Made by a program: the position numbers and the translations under genes. The notes below the pieces were generated by a model. It had not been told where the DNA came from. It was given only the letters and a program-made list of their open reading frames with translations, and made no database searches. From 66-474 sp039923855 (lineage in GTDB: Bacteria; Pseudomonadota; Gammaproteobacteria; Xanthomonadales; Rhodanobacteraceae), in the NCBI GenBank assembly GCA_039923855.1, contig JBDTBW010000065.1, positions 1 to 48,734 of the forward strand: 48,734 nucleotides of DNA. Direction: 5' to 3'. Each line of letters begins with the position of its first letter. The first letter of the stretch is position 1. Positions 36,117 to 45,024 of this stretch are shown here, one piece after another.

Positions 36117-36838
36117 GCACGCTCTTCATCTCCGATCTGCATCTCGACAACGCGCGTCCCTGCATTGTCGCGCAGTTCGAGCGCTTCCTCGCAACGCAAG
36201 CGCGCGGAGCTGAATCGCTGTACATCCTGGGAGATCTGTTCGAGACGTATATCGGCGACGACGACGATGCGCCGCTGCCGGCGCGCGTGGCTGCGGCTTT
36301 GCGCGCGCTCAACGACAACGGCGTGCCGATTTTTTTCATCGCCGGCAACCGTGACTTTCTGCTCGGTGACGACTACGCGCGTCGCGCCGGAATGACCATC
36401 CTCGACGACGGCACGCTGATCTACCTGCACGGCAACGCGGCCCTGCTGCTGCACGGCGACGTTCTCTGCACTGACGACACCGCGTATCAGGCGTTCCGTG
36501 CGCAGGTGCGCGATCCGGGGTGGCAGCGCGCGTTCCTCGCTCAACGGTTGCAACAACGCCGCGCCTTCGCCGCACAAGCGCGCGACGCCAGCCGTGCGCA
36601 TACATCGCAAACCGACACGGCAATCATGGACGTCAATCAATTCGCGGTGGAGAGCTCGCTGCGCAAAGCCGGTGTTACACGGATGATCCACGGCCATACC
36701 CATCGTCCCGCGATCCACGATTTCGCGCTCGACGCTGCACCGGCACTACGCATCGTGCTGGGCGACTGGTACGAACAGGGTTCGGTTTTGCGGGTGGATG
36801 CCGGGTCGTTCAAACAGGCGGAATTGGTGTCGGACTGA
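36113..36838 (+). CDS. lpxH: UDP-2,3-diacylglucosamine diphosphatase
   Basis: LpxH cleaves UDP-2,3-diacylglucosamine in lipid A synthesis at the inner membrane surface. The 241-residue metallophosphoesterase has FISDLHLD, LGDLFETYIGDDD, AGNRDFLLG, LLHGDVLCTDD and the late HGHTHRP, all expected metal ligands. The start codon is TTG (36113), overlapping the upstream stop (TTGA), so it is coupled to the cyclophilin gene. Confidence 0.97.
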   Translation: MSTLFISDLHLDNARPCIVAQFERFLATQARGAESLYILGDLFETYIGDDDDAPLPARVAAALRALNDNGVPIFFIAGNRDFLLGDDYARRAGMTILDDGTLIYLHGNAALLLHGDVLCTDDTAYQAFRAQVRDPGWQRAFLAQRLQQRRAFAAQARDASRAHTSQTDTAIMDVNQFAVESSLRKAGVTRMIHGHTHRPAIHDFALDAAPALRIVLGDWYEQGSVLRVDAGSFKQAELVSD

Positions 36839-36853
36839 ATCTTCGGAGGATAT

Positions 36854-37465
36854 ATGCAACTGATCGGCCTGCTCGATTCCCCTTACGTGCGCCGCACCGC
36901 GATCTCGCTGCGCCTGCTCGGCGTTCCGTTCGAGCACCGGCCACTGTCGGTGTTCCGCGAATTCGACGCGGTGCGCGTGATCAATCCGCTGGTCAAGGTG
37001 CCGACGCTGGTCTGCGACGACGGCACGCAGTTGCTGGATTCCACGCTGATCATTGACTACGCGGAAACCTTGGCCGCGCGCAAGTTGATGCCCGCTGAGC
37101 CCGCACAGCATCGGCGCGCGCTGCGCTGGGTCGGCGTGGCGCTGGTGGTCTGCGAAAAAACCGTGCAGATACATTACGAACACAAACGCGCAGTGGAGCG
37201 GCAGGACCCGGATTGGCTTGCGCGCATAAGCGGGCAATTACGGGCCGCTTGCGCGGTGCTGGAGCAGGAACTGCGCGGCGTCGATGAAGATACGTGGCTG
37301 TTTGGCGCATCGCTGACGCAAGCCGACGTCACCCTGGCGGTGGCCTGGAGCTTCGCCCAGTTGCTCGCGGCCGACATCGTGCCAGCCGGCGACTATCCGA
37401 TGCTGGACGCATTCGCCGCGCGCGCCGAACGATTGCCGGAATTCGTCGCGTTCCCGGTGAACTAA
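36854..37465 (+). CDS. Glutathione S-transferase family protein
   Basis: A 203-residue thioredoxin-fold GST. The N-domain reads MQLIGLLDSPYVRRTAISL with Ser/Tyr near the glutathione site, NPLVKVPTLVCDDG (cis-Pro) and LLDSTLIIDY, followed by an all-helical C-domain (SLTQADVTLAVAWSF). The substrate is unknown. A strong ribosome binding site (GGAGGA) is present. It follows lpxH by 15 bases and ends in the left arm of repeat copy D. Confidence 0.92.
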   Translation: MQLIGLLDSPYVRRTAISLRLLGVPFEHRPLSVFREFDAVRVINPLVKVPTLVCDDGTQLLDSTLIIDYAETLAARKLMPAEPAQHRRALRWVGVALVVCEKTVQIHYEHKRAVERQDPDWLARISGQLRAACAVLEQELRGVDEDTWLFGASLTQADVTLAVAWSFAQLLAADIVPAGDYPMLDAFAARAERLPEFVAFPVN

Positions 37466-37650
37466 GGAATCTCTGAAGAAGTGTCGCGAGCGAAGGCAGG
37501 TTGCGCTCCGCCGGAGCGGAGGAACCACAGTGTACACATCAGTACATGAGGATTCCTTGGCCCCAAAACGGTACATCCATGTACCGGGCCTGATCCGAGC
37601 ACCGCCGGCGCGGAAGATGCCGAGCACAGTAGCTTATTCAGAGATTCCTA
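37463..37650 (+). repeat. Core-and-arms repeat element, copy D (long form)
   Basis: The left arm ggaatctctgaa (37466-37477) and right arm ttcagagattcc (37637-37648) are perfect complements. Pairing continues into the GST stop TAA (37463-37465) on one side and the radA stop (37648-37650) on the other, with one bulge. The core (about 37482-37632) has the 40-base hairpin module. Without the core, the arms would form a simple hairpin between two convergent genes. Confidence 0.92.
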
Positions 37651-39030
37651 GATCGCGCCGGATGCCGCGCCTATGGCATCGGCCAGGCGTTCCACTGCGA
37701 TCACGTCGAGTTCGCCGAGTTTCGTTTTCTTCGGCGCGTTGGCCTTCGGCACGATCGCGCGCTTGAAGCCGTGGTGCGCGGCCTCGCGCAGACGCTCCTC
37801 GCCGTTGGGCACCGGACGGATTTCGCCAGACAGGCCGACTTCACCGAACGCCACGGTTTTCTCCGGCAACGGTTTGTCACGAAACGACGACCACACCGCC
37901 AGCAGCACCGGCAAGTCTGCCGCGGTTTCCTGCACGCGGATGCCGCCGACCACGTTGACGAACACGTCCTGGTCGTACACCGCGGCGTTGCCGTGGCGAT
38001 GCAGCACCGCCAGCAACATCGCCAGGCGATTCTGCTCCAGTCCCAAGGCCACGCGGCGCGGATTGCCCAAGGATGATTGATCGACCAACGCCTGCACCTC
38101 GACCAAAAGCGGCCGCGTGCCTTCGCGCGTGACCATCACCGCGCTGCCCGCTGTCGGCCCGGAATGCACCGACAGAAAAATCGCGGACGGATTCGGCACT
38201 TCGCGCAGGCCCTTGTCGCCCATTGCGAACACGCCAAGTTCGTTGACCGCGCCGAAGCGGTTCTTGAACGCGCGCAGCACGCGGAAACGCGAGCCGGTCT
38301 CGCCCTCGAAATACAGCACCGCATCGACCATGTGTTCCAGCACGCGCGGGCCGGCAATCCCACCCTCTTTCGTAACATGTCCAACCAGAAACACGCAGGT
38401 CCCGGTCTCTTTTGCGTAGCGCACCAGGCGCGCCGCCGATTCGCGCACCTGCGAGACCGAGCCGGGCGCGGCGGTCAACAATTCCGTCCACACGGTCTGG
38501 ATCGAATCGATCACCAGCACGCGCGGGCGTTCTTTCTGTGCATGTTCCAGGATGCGTTCGACGCAGGTTTCCGCCAGCGCCCGCAGCGGTTCCAATGCAA
38601 TGCCGAGCCTGCGTCCGCGCGCGGCGACCTGGGCCAACGATTCCTCACCGGTGACATACAAGCCCGGCAGCGACGCACCCAACGCGCCCAGCGTCTGCAA
38701 TAGCAATGTGGATTTGCCGATACCCGGATCGCCGCCGACCAGTACCACCGAACCTTCCACCAGGCCGCCGCCCAGCACACGATCCAGCTCACCAATCGTG
38801 GTCGCATGGCGTGCTTCGACATCACCCGCGATGGTCGCGAGTTGCTGCACGCGGGGCGCATCGGCGTTGCCGGCGAAGCCGCCGCGTTTGGCCGACCCCG
38901 ATTTCGACGCCGGCTCGACCACGAATTCGCTCAAGGTATTCCACGCGCCGCATTCGGCGCACGCACCCTGCCATTTGTTGTGCTCGGCGCCGCAATCGGC
39001 GCAGACGTAGGCGGTCTTGGCTTTGGACAT
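37648..39030 (-). CDS. radA: DNA repair protein RadA
   Basis: RadA is a hexameric helicase that promotes branch migration in recombination. The 460-residue protein begins with a zinc ribbon (CADCGAEHNKWQGACAECG), has the RecA-like Walker A GGDPGIGKSTLLLQ, the RadA-specific KNRFG motif (AFKNRFGAVNE) and a Lon-like C-terminal domain. Its ATG overlaps the stop of the frameshifted gene upstream (TGATG), implying coupling in the alr cluster. Confidence 0.98.
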   Translation of the reverse strand: MSKAKTAYVCADCGAEHNKWQGACAECGAWNTLSEFVVEPASKSGSAKRGGFAGNADAPRVQQLATIAGDVEARHATTIGELDRVLGGGLVEGSVVLVGGDPGIGKSTLLLQTLGALGASLPGLYVTGEESLAQVAARGRRLGIALEPLRALAETCVERILEHAQKERPRVLVIDSIQTVWTELLTAAPGSVSQVRESAARLVRYAKETGTCVFLVGHVTKEGGIAGPRVLEHMVDAVLYFEGETGSRFRVLRAFKNRFGAVNELGVFAMGDKGLREVPNPSAIFLSVHSGPTAGSAVMVTREGTRPLLVEVQALVDQSSLGNPRRVALGLEQNRLAMLLAVLHRHGNAAVYDQDVFVNVVGGIRVQETAADLPVLLAVWSSFRDKPLPEKTVAFGEVGLSGEIRPVPNGEERLREAAHHGFKRAIVPKANAPKKTKLGELDVIAVERLADAIGAASGAI

Positions 39031-39517
39031 CAGTGAAGAATTTCGCCGTGAGGAACCTGATAAGTAATTCTCACTGGACCCACTTCGGTGGTCTTGACGA
39101 AAGCACGCGATCCATCGCTGCCAATCACCAACAAATGATCTGAATCAATCCAGCGTGTATCGGTTAACGTACCTTGAGCGTCGTTGTATTGCGTCGCTTT
39201 GCCATGATTCGAGTCGAACACAACGATCATGGTCTTCGAGTGCCAACGATTCCAAATAGGCGCACCGGGCCCGGGCCGAATCGAAATTTGAGTGGCGAAA
39301 TCCGTCACGGCGCCACAATCTGCGACATCAGTATTTACCTGCCAATGTTGATCGGGAGAGTAATTGGTCGATACGTGCTTACTCCCACACATCCTGCAAC
39401 GGACGTCCAGAAGGCTGCATAACCAAGCGCAACCAGACTGATAGCTCCCAATGCACAACCCAGCACTACAATCGCTATGCAGGTTCCAGCAGTTTGAATG
39501 GCACTTTTAAACTTCAT
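39030..39517 (-). pseudogene. Small membrane-anchored protein of unknown function, apparently frameshifted
   Basis: Two frames share one gene. The first (from ATG 39517, overlapping the last codons of alr) encodes a membrane anchor, AGTCIAIVVLGCALGAISL. The second encodes a conserved-looking domain with YSPDQHWQVNTDVADCGAVT and ends TYQVPHGEILH, overlapping the radA start. Joining them with one base removed near 39400 (around tgtgtgggagt) gives an anchor directly followed by CGSKHVSTNYSPD. Both ends are linked to intact neighbours, so the original gene spanned 39030-39517. A recent inactivation or a sequencing error are equally possible. Confidence 0.6.
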
Positions 39518-40595
39518 CGTTCGATTCGGTGAACAACACGCGTCGCGTCACGCCGCAGGTGAGTTCGTAGGAAATCGTGCCGGCGTGTTGCGCGGTGATT
39601 TCGACTGGCAATGTCGGACCCCACAGCGTGACGACATCACCCACGCGCGCGTTAGACGCTTGACGCAAATCCAGCGTGATGAGGTCCATCGAGATGCGGC
39701 CGACGATCGATGCTTTTGCATTGCCAACCAAAACGGGCGTACCGGATGGCGCGCTGCGCGGATAGCCATCGCCGTAACCGATCGCGGCCACGCCTATCGC
39801 CATGTCCTCGGGACACTCGAACCTCGCGCCGTAGCCGACGCGCTCGCCGCGCTTTACGCTGTTGATACCGACCAGCCGCGTGGTCAATGTCATCGCCGGT
39901 GCAAATCCGAAATCCGCGCCGGTCTTGCCGGACGCGACCGACAAGCCGTAAAGCAACCCGCCCACGCGCACCCAGTCACCGCGCGCGTGCGGCCAACCGA
40001 GCACGCCGGCGGAGTTGGACAGCGAGCGTTCGCCGGGAAGATCGAGTGTGACTTCGTTGAATCGCGCGATCTGCCGCGCGGTCACGGCATTGTCGAATTC
40101 ATCGGAAGACGCGAAATGCGTCATCAACACGATGTCAGGGTCGACACCCGGCATCGCGCACAGACGCGCATGCAATTCGTGCGCGCGGTCGGCGGGAAAA
40201 CCCAGCCGATGCATCCCGGTATTAAGCTTCAGCCAGACCCGCAGGCGCTGAGCACCGTGATCGGCTTCCAGCATCGCAATTTGGGAATCGTGATGGATCA
40301 CCGCTTCCAGATCGAGCCGGCGCAGTTCGGCCAGGTCCGACATGTCGTCGGGGCCACTCAACACCACGATACGCTGGCGATGGCCGGCCGCGCGCAGACG
40401 CAGGCCATCGGCAATGGAGGCCACGCCGAACGCATCCGCGTCGTGCAACGCGCGCGCGCAACGCTCCAGACCGTGGCCATAGGCGTCGGCCTTTACCACC
40501 GCCATGACCTTCGCGTTCTGCGCGAGCGAGCGCACGCGCGCCAGATTGGTTCGCAACGCATCGAGGTGGATGGTGGCGATCGCGGAGCGGCTCAT
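39507..40595 (-). CDS. alr: Alanine racemase
   Basis: Alr interconverts L- and D-alanine for peptidoglycan. The 362-residue PLP enzyme has the cofactor Lys in AVVKADAYGHG (about residue 35), WLKLNTGMHRLGF, and the second-base Tyr in VGYGARFECPED. The ATG is 5 bases from a GC-rich hairpin that contains the ribosome binding site. Its last codons (GATGAAGTTTAA) contain the start of the next gene. Confidence 0.98.
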   Translation of the reverse strand: MSRSAIATIHLDALRTNLARVRSLAQNAKVMAVVKADAYGHGLERCARALHDADAFGVASIADGLRLRAAGHRQRIVVLSGPDDMSDLAELRRLDLEAVIHHDSQIAMLEADHGAQRLRVWLKLNTGMHRLGFPADRAHELHARLCAMPGVDPDIVLMTHFASSDEFDNAVTARQIARFNEVTLDLPGERSLSNSAGVLGWPHARGDWVRVGGLLYGLSVASGKTGADFGFAPAMTLTTRLVGINSVKRGERVGYGARFECPEDMAIGVAAIGYGDGYPRSAPSGTPVLVGNAKASIVGRISMDLITLDLRQASNARVGDVVTLWGPTLPVEITAQHAGTISYELTCGVTRRVLFTESNDEV

Positions 40596-40600
40596 GAGCT

Positions 40601-40623
40601 CCCCTCTCCCGTCGGGAGAGGGG
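40601..40623. repeat. GC-rich hairpin overlapping the alr ribosome binding site
   Basis: A perfect 10-bp stem (40601-40610 with 40614-40623, cccctctccc / gggagagggg) has a 3-base loop. In the alr mRNA the 3' strand of the stem, GGGAGAGGGG, is the only Shine-Dalgarno-like sequence and ends 5 bases before the AUG, so the site is paired in the folded leader. Confidence 0.8.
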
Positions 40624-40733
40624 CTGGGGGTGAGGATCCGTTATCGCAAATCAGTTTCAGTGCAGTGAAACCGCTACGCAATGCACACGCAAATTCACGC
40701 TCCGCTCGTACCCTCATCCGCCCCTGCGGGGCA

Positions 40734-40754
40734 CCCTCTCCCGAGGGGAGAGGG
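40734..40754. repeat. GC-rich hairpin family copy after dnaB
   Basis: The stem ccctctccc/gggagaggg (40734-40742 and 40746-40754) lies in the dnaB-alr gap, preceded by a smaller cccc/gggg stem near 40721-40731. A run of A follows on the plus strand. It is a second family copy in the same 200-base gap, inverted relative to the one at 40601. Confidence 0.7.
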
Positions 40755-40797
40755 AAAAACAAGAGCGCCGACTGCTTCGACACTTGACCACCACGCG

Positions 40798-42189
40798 TCA
40801 CTCCAATCTCCCCACGTACGACTCTGGAGCGTAGTTCTCGAACTTGGTGTACTGGCCGAGGAAGGTGAGCTTGACCGTGTCGATTGGGCCGTTGCGCTGC
40901 TTGCCGATGATGATCTCGGCGATGCCCTTGTTGGGAGTTTCCTTGTCGTACACTTCCTCGCGATAAATGAAGAGAATCAGGTCCGCGTCCTGTTCGATCG
41001 CGCCGGATTCGCGCAGATCGCTCATCACCGGGCGCTTGTCGTTGCGTTGCTCCAGCGCGCGATTCAACTGCGACAGCGCGACCACCGGCACCTTCAATTC
41101 CTTGGCGAGTGCCTTGAGATTTCGCGAGATTTCCGAAATCTCGGTGGCGCGGTTCTCCTTGTTGCCGGGCACCTGCATCAATTGCAGGTAATCGACCACG
41201 ATCATGCCCAGATCGTGCTCGCGCTTCATGCGGCGCGCGCGCGAGCGCAATTCACCCGGCGAGAGCGAAGGCGTGTCGTCGATGAAGATTTTCGACTCCG
41301 ACAGCAACGCCGTGGCCTGGGTGACGCGCGGCCAGTCCTCCTCGGCCAGATCGCCGGTGCGCAGGTGTTGCTGGTTGATGCGTCCTAGTGATGAAATCAG
41401 CCGGAACGCGAGCTGCGAAGACGACATCTCCATCGAGAAGATCAGCACCGGCTTCTTGGCGCGCAGCGCCACGGTTTCGGAGAGGTTCAAGGCCAGTGCG
41501 GTCTTGCCCATGGACGGACGCGCCGCGATGATCACCAGATCCCCCGCCTGCAAACCGGCGGTGAGGTTGTCAAGATCCGCGAAGCCCGTCGGCAAGCCGG
41601 TGATCTGGCCCTTGTTGGCGTAGCGCTGCTGCAACTGGGTCATCGCCTCGCGCAGCGCGTCGCGCATCGGCGCGTATTGGTTGCGCCCGCGCGCGCCGGC
41701 CTCGGCGATCTTGAATACGCGCTGCTCGGCGGTTTCCAGAATCTCCGGGGTCGCGCGGCCTCCCGGATTGAAGCCGTCGCCGGCAATCTCGGTGCCGGCC
41801 TCGATCAACTGGCGCAACACCGACTTGTCGCGCACGATGTCGGCGTAAGCGGCGATGTTGGCCGCACTGGGCGTGGCGTTGGCCAGTTCGATCAGATACG
41901 ACGCGCCGCCGACGCTGTCTGAAAGCCCCTGGCGCTCGAACCATTCGCCCAACGTCACCGCGTCGCACGGTTGCTGGTGCTCGGACAGATCCTTGATCGC
42001 CCGGAAAATCAGTTGGTGCTCGCGGCGATAAAAATCCTCTTCGGTGACGCGATCGTTGACCTTGTCCCAGGCTTCCTGCACCAGCATCAAACCGCCCAGC
42101 ACCGACTGTTCGGCCTCGACCGAATGCGGCGGCACGCGCAAGGTGTCGATCCTGGCTAGGGATTTGCGTTCGGGAAGGACGGCGGCCAT
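40798..42189 (-). CDS. dnaB: Replicative DNA helicase DnaB
   Basis: DnaB unwinds DNA at the replication fork as a hexamer. The 463-residue protein has the N-terminal helical domain (VPPHSVEAEQSVLGGLML), linker, and RecA-like domain with GLQAGDLVIIAARPSMGKT, FSMEMSSSQL, DDTPSLSP and DYLQLM. The ATG (42189) has TATGAT exactly 6 bases upstream and no ribosome binding site, which suggests a leaderless mRNA. No intein is present. Confidence 0.98.
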   Translation of the reverse strand: MAAVLPERKSLARIDTLRVPPHSVEAEQSVLGGLMLVQEAWDKVNDRVTEEDFYRREHQLIFRAIKDLSEHQQPCDAVTLGEWFERQGLSDSVGGASYLIELANATPSAANIAAYADIVRDKSVLRQLIEAGTEIAGDGFNPGGRATPEILETAEQRVFKIAEAGARGRNQYAPMRDALREAMTQLQQRYANKGQITGLPTGFADLDNLTAGLQAGDLVIIAARPSMGKTALALNLSETVALRAKKPVLIFSMEMSSSQLAFRLISSLGRINQQHLRTGDLAEEDWPRVTQATALLSESKIFIDDTPSLSPGELRSRARRMKREHDLGMIVVDYLQLMQVPGNKENRATEISEISRNLKALAKELKVPVVALSQLNRALEQRNDKRPVMSDLRESGAIEQDADLILFIYREEVYDKETPNKGIAEIIIGKQRNGPIDTVKLTFLGQYTKFENYAPESYVGRLE

Positions 42190-42470
42190 GCGTGCATCAT
42201 ACGCAGGCGCGTCTCGAATGCTAAGACAACAAGTCTGTGGAAATCCTGTGACTTGTCTGGTACCGCTCGCTATCGCGCATCGATTGGCATCCTTGTCCTT
42301 TTCGCGCAGCCCACTCTGCGCCGGCCACTTTTGGCATGACGCGGGATACCCTGTCCTTCACCCTTCGGGCCAGCTTCGCTGTTCGCGCGCGTTCCTGACA
42401 GGCGCGATCCAGACGCAGTCCGGGTTGCGCGCTACGCGCGGCCCCCCGGAATGACGAATAGAAGTGATCG
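42190..42470. other. dnaB upstream gap with scattered repeat
   Basis: Apart from the dnaB promoter, I see no gene. The segment 42370-42455 holds a repeated phrase (cagcttcgctgttcgcgcgcg) that also occurs near 46548-46570, and ends with cattccggggggcc-type words of the gtcattccgg family. Confidence 0.5.
42196..42224 (-). promoter_or_regulatory. Promoter for a leaderless dnaB transcript
   Basis: On the minus strand TTAGCA (42219-42224) and TATGAT (42196-42201) are 17 bases apart, and TATGAT is followed by 6 bases and then ATG. It is the best complete promoter of the four such sites in the window. Confidence 0.6.
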
Positions 42471-44525
42471 TCACCCAACCGCCAGCGGCGCCAACAACAC
42501 CCTCCACTCGATCAACAGCACGATCGTCCACAGCATCAACGCGACGATCAATGTATGCCGCAATTTGCGCCAGACGCTCCACGTGGACGCGCGCCACGCG
42601 CGCGGCAGAAACCACAACCCGACCAGCGAAAGCGCCGCGGCGATGTAAGCGGCGATTACCGCGAACCGGATGCCGGGCGTTGGATAATCGAACACGATAT
42701 CGGAGCCACCCGCGGCGAACCTCGCCAGCGCGATCGCGGCGGCCAGGAAAAACAGCGTCCAGCCGAACACCGCGGTCAGCAGACTGCGCGCCGGCGCGCG
42801 CGTTCCACGTTGCAACCGTGCTGTTTGCGTCCGGCGTCCCCACACGCCGATCAAGGCGCCAAGACAGGTCAGTGCCAATAGCGCCAACGCGACGAACAAC
42901 GTGAACGGATCGTCGAACCAGGTCGCGCGATCGTAAACGACGTGGCCATACGCGCTGGCGAAGCCCGTGATATGACCGTGCTCATCGCGCAGGAACTGGA
43001 GGCGATCGCTGTCGTTCAAGGCGCGGAACACGTCGCGAGATTGCTCCACATAGCGTTTGCTCTCGCCGCCGGCACTCAACACCAGATAACCGTCGCGCGT
43101 GGTCGCGGTTTTGGCGACCGTCAGCGTCAACCCTTTTTCCAGCGTGCTGTCATTGCGCCGTTCCGATAACCAGGTGCCGGCATAGACTTGCCCGGATTTG
43201 GCGAAACCCGCCGGTGGCGCGGGCGGCGGTTCGGCGCGCGCGCCGGGCAGCACATGCGCGAAGATCAGCCGCGGCAGCGCTTCGGCCAGCGCCACGCCGG
43301 TGTCGGTATTGGTCGAAACAAAGACGCCGATGCCGGCCTCCGGCAACACCACCATATTGGAATGGAACCAGATCGTGTCGCCGCCGTGCTCGAGGCTCTT
43401 GTAACGCCCGTAGCGCCCGACGAAAAATCCGTGCGCGATCGCGTGCACCGCCGGCGCGTTGCTGAAAGTCGGCGTGGTCATTTCGCGGAAGGCGATGGGG
43501 TCCAGCACTTCATGTCCGTCGACCGTTCCGCCATCGAGCAGCACCCGCATCCAGATCGCCATATCCGCGGCATCGGACGAAGCCGCCCCGGCCGGCGCAC
43601 CATTGGAAATGTATTCAAAAGCCTGCGCGGTAAAACCACCCTGCTCGTACTTGAAGCCGGTCGAAAAATCCGCCTTCAACCCGGCGCCGACCGCGCGCGG
43701 GTCGCCTTCCGGCAGCGGCTCGCGGAACGTGGTGTGCGCCATGCCTAGCGGGGTCAGGATGTGACGCTCGATGTAAACGTCGAACGGTTCGCCGGACACC
43801 TGTTGCACGATCGCGCCCAGCAGCACCACCGAATAATTGGAGTAATCCGCGTGGATCGCCGGCGTGCGCACGCGCTTGGGCTTGTACTTCGCGAGGTACG
43901 CATCCAGCGCCGGGACTTTGTTCGGATTGTCGTAGAACAGATGCGCGCCCAGCGTCGCATCCTCGAAACCGGCAGTGTGGGTCATCAAATGCCATATCCG
44001 GATCGGCGGATAGCGCGAGTCGTCGGTCTTCAACGATGGCGGCAGGTAGCGATCCACCGACGCATCCGAATCGAGTTTGCCCGCCGCCACCAATTGCATG
44101 GTGGCGACATAGGTAAAGGTCTTGGAGATCGAGCCGATCCGGAATAAGGTCGAGGCCGGATCGACCGCGCGACGCGGATGCAGCGAGGCCACGCCGTAGC
44201 CTCGCAGAAGCAGCGGACCGTCGCGGTCGGCCACCGCCACGGTGACGCCGGCGATGCCCTTTTCGGTCATATAGGCCCGCACCACCCCGTCCACGAAAGC
44301 GGCGAATGCGGCCGGATCGATACGGGGAGCCGGCGCGGCCGACGCCGGCTGCAGGATTTGCGCGAGCACATCCGCACCGCTGGCGGCCGTTGGCGGTCCG
44401 GCGGGCGGGCGCAACGCGGGCGCCGGCCTCATCGTGCGGTTCGATGCGGATTGCGCGCCCGCCGCCCATGCCAGCGCGAACGCCAGCACCACGCCCCAAC
44501 GCGTCCAGTCACGCAGCGATTTCAT
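42471..44525 (-). CDS. Class C beta-lactamase-fold serine hydrolase with four C-terminal membrane segments
   Basis: A 684-residue protein with a signal peptide (VVLAFALAWAAGAQSA) and a periplasmic penicillin-binding/beta-lactamase domain: active-site SISK in RIGSISKTF, YSN in ADYSNYSVVLLG and HGGDTIW as the KTG-equivalent. A linker (about residues 440-540) leads to four hydrophobic helices (LFVALALLALTCLGALIG, a second near TLFFLAAAIALA, a third near VIAAYIAAALSLVGL, a fourth near LIVALMLWTIVLLI). It is probably an esterase or D-aminopeptidase rather than a true beta-lactamase. AGGGGAA precedes the ATG. Confidence 0.88.
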   Translation of the reverse strand: MKSLRDWTRWGVVLAFALAWAAGAQSASNRTMRPAPALRPPAGPPTAASGADVLAQILQPASAAPAPRIDPAAFAAFVDGVVRAYMTEKGIAGVTVAVADRDGPLLLRGYGVASLHPRRAVDPASTLFRIGSISKTFTYVATMQLVAAGKLDSDASVDRYLPPSLKTDDSRYPPIRIWHLMTHTAGFEDATLGAHLFYDNPNKVPALDAYLAKYKPKRVRTPAIHADYSNYSVVLLGAIVQQVSGEPFDVYIERHILTPLGMAHTTFREPLPEGDPRAVGAGLKADFSTGFKYEQGGFTAQAFEYISNGAPAGAASSDAADMAIWMRVLLDGGTVDGHEVLDPIAFREMTTPTFSNAPAVHAIAHGFFVGRYGRYKSLEHGGDTIWFHSNMVVLPEAGIGVFVSTNTDTGVALAEALPRLIFAHVLPGARAEPPPAPPAGFAKSGQVYAGTWLSERRNDSTLEKGLTLTVAKTATTRDGYLVLSAGGESKRYVEQSRDVFRALNDSDRLQFLRDEHGHITGFASAYGHVVYDRATWFDDPFTLFVALALLALTCLGALIGVWGRRTQTARLQRGTRAPARSLLTAVFGWTLFFLAAAIALARFAAGGSDIVFDYPTPGIRFAVIAAYIAAALSLVGLWFLPRAWRASTWSVWRKLRHTLIVALMLWTIVLLIEWRVLLAPLAVG

Positions 44526-44652
44526 CGGGTCTTCCCCTGGCTCAGGCGCGCCAGCCTAAGCGGTGGCGCGGCCTCCGCACAAGCATCCAAGACTCGATAA
44601 CGCTTGGCATCTTTCCTGCTAGATATCTTGTGTGACCAGCAGGGGAAATATC

Positions 44653-44934
44653 ATGATCGCCTCGACCGATAACACCGCGCTGACCGTGCCGGAGCTCCTG
44701 CTGATGCTGCGCGCGCCCGGCGCCGGTTGGCTGGCGACCTTGCTGGCGGCGCTGGATGAAGCGCAACGCGATCCGGATTTCGATCCGCGTCAGCGCACGG
44801 CATTCGCCCAGATCGCCGCGGAGCATGGCTTGCCCTGCGCCGTTGCCGAGGCCTCGCGCCGCCGCGCCGCGACTTTCGAGAGCCAACTTCAACAAGCGGT
44901 CGCCGATGCGCCCCGCCGCGCGGACGTCGCCTGA
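44653..44934 (+). CDS. Small helical protein of unknown function
   Basis: I do not recognise this 93-residue protein. It begins MIASTDNTALTVPELLLML and is predicted helical, with a short hydrophobic stretch (AGWLATLLAAL) too weak for a firm membrane segment, then charged helices and an Ala/Arg-rich end. AGGGGAAA 4-5 bases upstream gives a good start. It is divergent from the serine hydrolase gene. The coding status is supported by the ribosome binding site and by amino-acid composition only. Confidence 0.55.
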   Translation: MIASTDNTALTVPELLLMLRAPGAGWLATLLAALDEAQRDPDFDPRQRTAFAQIAAEHGLPCAVAEASRRRAATFESQLQQAVADAPRRADVA

Positions 44935-45024
44935 TCGGTTGTCTCAAGTCAGCGCGACCCGCATCACGAAAAGCAAATGAGCTTCCATCAAGGGTGGACG
45001 CGGGCGGCTTCATGGGTTACCTTC

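Noticed and set aside
39030..39458. 142-codon reading as an intact independent gene
   Set aside because: Its first 24 or so residues look like out-of-frame sequence, and the natural start with a membrane anchor is in the other frame, overlapping alr.
39498..40787. Plus-strand open frame opposite alr
   Set aside because: Shadow; it also runs through two repeat hairpins.
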